A stretch of 64,000 nucleotides of DNA from an uncultured Acidovorax sp. (GTDB taxonomy: Bacteria; Pseudomonadota; Gammaproteobacteria; Burkholderiales; Burkholderiaceae_C): assembly GCA_913774955.1 (NCBI GenBank), contig CAJYKV010000024.1:1-64000 (forward strand), in the 5' to 3' direction. The notes under the pieces are model-generated. The model was not told the DNA's origin. It saw only the letters and a program-made list of their open reading frames with translations, and ran no database searches. A program made the translations under genes and the position numbers. Within the stretch, counting starts at the first letter, position 1, and each line of letters starts with the position of its first letter. Positions 61,463-64,000 of the stretch are shown in pieces.

Positions 61463-62674
61463 ATGCAAGAGTCCCTCTTCGGCGACGACGACCTTCCTTC
61501 CCCGCCTGCACAGGCGCCGGCAGCGGCCCAGTCTCCAGCAGCGGAGGAAGCCCCCGCCAAGCCGCGCCGCCCGCCCAGGACTGGCGGCGGCGTCCACCCC
61601 ATCGAGCCCGATGCCGGCCTGCTGGCCTTGGCCGCCGCCCTGCCTTCCCAGTTGCGGCTCGGGGGCTCGTCCTGGAGCTATCCTGGCTGGAAGGGACTGG
61701 TCTGGGAGGGCGAGCATTCCGAATCCACGCTGGCGCGGCAGGGCCTGGCCGCCTATGCGCGGCATCCGCTGCTGCGCACCGTGAGCATCGACCGCGGTTT
61801 CTACAAGCCGCTCACCGTGAGCCAGTACGCGGACTACGCCTCGCAGGTGCCCGACGATTTCCGCTTCATCGTGAAGGCGCCGAGCCTCGTCACCGATGCG
61901 CTGGTGCGCGCCGAGGATGGCCGGGGGCGCGCGCCGAACCCGGCCTTTCTCGATCCCGCGCTGGCGCTGCAGGAGTTCGTGGCGCCCGCGCTGGAAGGAC
62001 TGGGCGCCAAGATCGGGGCGCTGGTGTTCCAGCTGAGCCCCCTGCCGCTGCCGCAGCTGCACCGCCTCGAAGGCACCATCGACCGCGTGGGCGCCCTGCT
62101 GCGTGCGATGCCGCCGCTCGCGCCCACCGCGCCGGACGGCGTGCTCGCCGTGGAGGTGCGCGATCCCGAGTGGCTGTCCCCGGAATACGAGCCGCTGTTC
62201 GCCGAAGCCCTGCTCTCTGCCCGCGCGACCTACTGCCTGGGGCTGCACGCCAAGATGCCCCCGCTCGAAGAGCAATTGCGGCTGCTGCGCCGGCTCTGGC
62301 CGGGGCCGCTGGTGTGCCGCTGGAACCTCAACCCCGTGCACGGCGCCTATGGCTACGAAGAGGCCGAGGCGCTCTACAGCCCCTTCGACCGCATCGTCCA
62401 TCCCGCGCCCGAGGTGCATGCGCTGCTGGCGCGCACGCTGGCGGGCATCACCGGCAAGGGGCAGAACGCGTTCGTCGCGATCAGCAACCATGCGGAAGGC
62501 TGCGCGCCGATCACCATCCGCACCCTGGCGGGCGAGGTCGCAGCCCTGCAGGGCCATCGCCCGCCCCCCGATACCGGGGCGGAAAGCGGCGCGGACCGGA
62601 ACGCAGGTGCAGGCGCAGAATCGGACTCCGGTGACAGCGCCAACAACGGATCCGGCAGCGATTCCACGATCTGA
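61463..62674 (+). CDS. DUF72 (YecE-like) protein
   Basis: 403 aa. A TIM-barrel DUF72 domain (~60–350): LRLGGSSWSYPGWKGLVWEG, RTVSIDRGFYKPLTVSQYAD, VPDDFRFIVKAPSLVTDALV and VAISNHAEGCAPITIRTLAG. Family function is unsettled. It has an acidic Pro/Ala-rich N-terminus (MQESLFGDDDLPSPPAQA) and a Ser/Gly/Asn-rich C-terminal tail, both probably disordered. The ATG at 61463 is used because the 12 codons before it do not fit. Confidence 0.9.
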   Translation: MQESLFGDDDLPSPPAQAPAAAQSPAAEEAPAKPRRPPRTGGGVHPIEPDAGLLALAAALPSQLRLGGSSWSYPGWKGLVWEGEHSESTLARQGLAAYARHPLLRTVSIDRGFYKPLTVSQYADYASQVPDDFRFIVKAPSLVTDALVRAEDGRGRAPNPAFLDPALALQEFVAPALEGLGAKIGALVFQLSPLPLPQLHRLEGTIDRVGALLRAMPPLAPTAPDGVLAVEVRDPEWLSPEYEPLFAEALLSARATYCLGLHAKMPPLEEQLRLLRRLWPGPLVCRWNLNPVHGAYGYEEAEALYSPFDRIVHPAPEVHALLARTLAGITGKGQNAFVAISNHAEGCAPITIRTLAGEVAALQGHRPPPDTGAESGADRNAGAGAESDSGDSANNGSGSDSTI

Positions 62675-62726
62675 CGGCGCGCGGTAAAGCGGCGCCCCTG
62701 CTCCCGCGCGCCATGCGCCCCGTCCT

Positions 62727-62827
62727 GCGGGTTTGCCTTCCATCGGATAACCAGGCGGGAAGCCGAAGACAGTGCTATGGCACGGCGAGGCGAGCCAACG
62801 ACGTTATACGGTTGAAGGCGAATCCGC
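62727..62827. repeat. Structured intergenic repeat, copy 3 (inverted orientation, 101 bp)
   Basis: Outer arms GCGGGTTTGCCTTCCATCGG + ATAAC (62727–62751) and GTTATACGGTTGAAGGCGAA + TCCGC (62803–62827) pair at about 20 of 25 positions, with several A–G/C–T changes that keep G–U pairing on one strand. The core CGAAGACAGTGCTATGGCAC + GGCGAGGCGAGCCAACG (62764–62800) is the reverse complement of the core of copy 1 with a few changes. It ends two bases before the stop codon of the minus-strand MFS gene. Confidence 0.72.
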
Positions 62828-62828
62828 A

Positions 62829-64000
62829 TCAGTGGCCTGCGCCCCGTCCTCCGGTAGCCCTCGCCGGCCCCAGGCGCAGCACGCTGCACACGCCCGACAC
62901 CACCGCACTGCCCGCGGCAATCCAGAACGCCACCGTCTCCGCGTGGCCGCCATGCGTGCCCTGGATCGCGAAGATCACCGCGAGCAGCACGGCGCCCAGC
63001 GTCTGGCCCGTGAGCCGCGCCGTGCTCAGCATGCCGCCCGCAGCGCCCGAACGCTGCAGCGGCGCGGACGTGACGATGGTGTGGTTGTTGGGCGACTGGA
63101 ACAGCGCGAAGCCCACGCCGCACAGCGCCATGCGCCACACCACGCCGAAGGCGCCCGCATCCTGCGGCATGCCGGCCAGCGCCGCCAGCCCCAATGCCAG
63201 CACGGCCATGCCGATGCCGCCCAGCAGGCCATCCGGCACGCGCCCGATCAGGCGCCCCGCCAACGGCGCGACCGCCACGATGGCCAGAGGCCAGGGCGTG
63301 ATCAGCAGACCAGCCTCCGCATGCGATCGGCCGTGCGCCTCCAGCAGCAGGAACGGCAGCGCCAGGAAGGCGAGCATCTGCGCGCAAAACGCGGCGATGG
63401 ATGCCCCCATCGACAGCGAGAACACCGGACTGCGCAGCAGGTCCACCGGGAAAAGCGGTGTCTCGCCGTGCCGGTCGGCAAGCACCTGCCGGCGCACGAA
63501 CACCACCCCGACCGCCAGGCCCGCCAGCAGCGTCAACGCGGGGCCCAGCGGCAGAGCACCCGCTCCGCCGTGCACGCCCAGTTGGTCCCCGCCGATGAAC
63601 ACCAGCGCGAACATCAGCACGTTGAGCGCCACGTCGATCACGGAAAACCGCGCGCCCGCTTTCGCCGCATGCGCGGGCGGTGCGGGATTGAACGGCAGCG
63701 CGCGCCGTCCCAGCCATAGCGTCGCCAGCCCCAGCGGCAGGTTGATCGCGAACAGCATCGGCCAGGACGACACCGAGAGGATCGCGGCCGCCACCGAAGG
63801 CCCGGCCACCGACGAGGCCGCGACGACCAGCGAATTCAGCGCCAGGCCCTGCCCCAATCGCGCGCGCGGATAGATCATGCGCACCAGCGCCGCGTTCACG
63901 CTCATGATGCCCGCCGCGCCCAGGCCCTGCACCGCCCGCGCCGCGATCAGCATCTCCAGCGACGACGCCAGCATCGCGCCGAGCGACGACACGGCGAACA
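62829..64000 (-). CDS. MFS drug:H+ antiporter (DHA2-like), 5' end beyond the window
   Basis: At least 390 residues; the reading frame continues past the right edge, so the N-terminal helices are missing. RAVQGLGAAGIMSVNAALVR, IYPRARLGQGLALNSLVVAA and SVAGPSVAAAILSVSSWPML (motif C-like G-P-x-V/x-G region), LFAINLPLGLATLWLGRRAL and about ten membrane helices indicate the DHA2 (14-TMS) group. It would export drugs or other toxic compounds. The end is RATGGRGAGH. Confidence 0.88.
   Translation of the reverse strand, partial: FAVSSLGAMLASSLEMLIAARAVQGLGAAGIMSVNAALVRMIYPRARLGQGLALNSLVVAASSVAGPSVAAAILSVSSWPMLFAINLPLGLATLWLGRRALPFNPAPPAHAAKAGARFSVIDVALNVLMFALVFIGGDQLGVHGGAGALPLGPALTLLAGLAVGVVFVRRQVLADRHGETPLFPVDLLRSPVFSLSMGASIAAFCAQMLAFLALPFLLLEAHGRSHAEAGLLITPWPLAIVAVAPLAGRLIGRVPDGLLGGIGMAVLALGLAALAGMPQDAGAFGVVWRMALCGVGFALFQSPNNHTIVTSAPLQRSGAAGGMLSTARLTGQTLGAVLLAVIFAIQGTHGGHAETVAFWIAAGSAVVSGVCSVLRLGPARATGGRGAGH

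Overview
The window is a chromosomal segment of a high-GC betaproteobacterium. The gene orders guaB–guaA, rnfH–ratA–smpB, rimP–nusA–infB–rbfA–truB–typA and tolB–pal–cpoB–tcdA, together with protein-level similarity to known families, point to Burkholderiales, family Comamonadaceae, most likely Acidovorax or a close relative. The genus is an inference from gene order and protein style, not from any search.

Layout. (1) 1–3396 is a lower-GC accessory segment abutting the 3' end of guaA. It carries decayed IS3-family fragments and two probable anti-invader nucleases: a DUF3578 (McrB N-terminal-like) + DUF3883 protein and a Shedu-type DUF4263 nuclease. (2) 3397–9609 holds guaA, a Phd/VapC-like toxin–antitoxin pair lying between guaB and guaA, guaB, a DUF4124 protein, rnfH, ratA and smpB. 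(3) 9721–14775 holds a COG4315-type lipoprotein, an ECF sigma/anti-sigma pair, a 3-hydroxyisobutyryl-CoA hydrolase and a TerC–CBS membrane protein. (4) 14838–23252 is the translation/transcription operon typA–truB–rbfA–infB–nusA–rimP, read on the minus strand. (5) 23489–32459 is a minus-strand set of thioredoxin-like protein, two multi-domain c-type cytochromes, an alpha/beta-hydrolase lipoprotein, a Bug-type binding protein and an AtuA-type pair, with a divergent LysR regulator. (6) 32504–40190 is a mixed region: a diguanylate cyclase, small membrane proteins, a PhyH oxygenase, a DUF2789 protein, a NUC1 nuclease, a small gene behind a LexA-type box, an IPTL-CTERM protein, a branched-chain amino acid binding protein and a DUF1810 protein. 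(7) 40393–44160 is tRNA-Lys, then tcdA, cpoB, pal and tolB. (8) 44295–51934 holds msbA, an ankyrin protein, tatD, a PilZ protein, holB, tmk, mltG and ygfZ. (9) 51962–64000 holds a thioesterase–GNAT fusion, an HSL-type esterase, an exported hydratase-like protein, an iron alcohol dehydrogenase, a patatin-like protein, an HDOD protein, tex, an unknown exported protein, a DUF72 protein and a truncated MFS transporter.

Three things stand out. The first is the defence-like segment at guaA combined with a toxin–antitoxin pair that sits directly upstream of guaA in the same transcription direction, behind an iterated palindromic operator-like region. The second is a family of three ~100–115 bp structured repeats (10110, 40228, 62727) with a conserved core and copy-specific inverted arms. 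The third is a 106-residue unknown protein whose –10 box lies inside a perfect CTG-N10-CAG LexA-type site.
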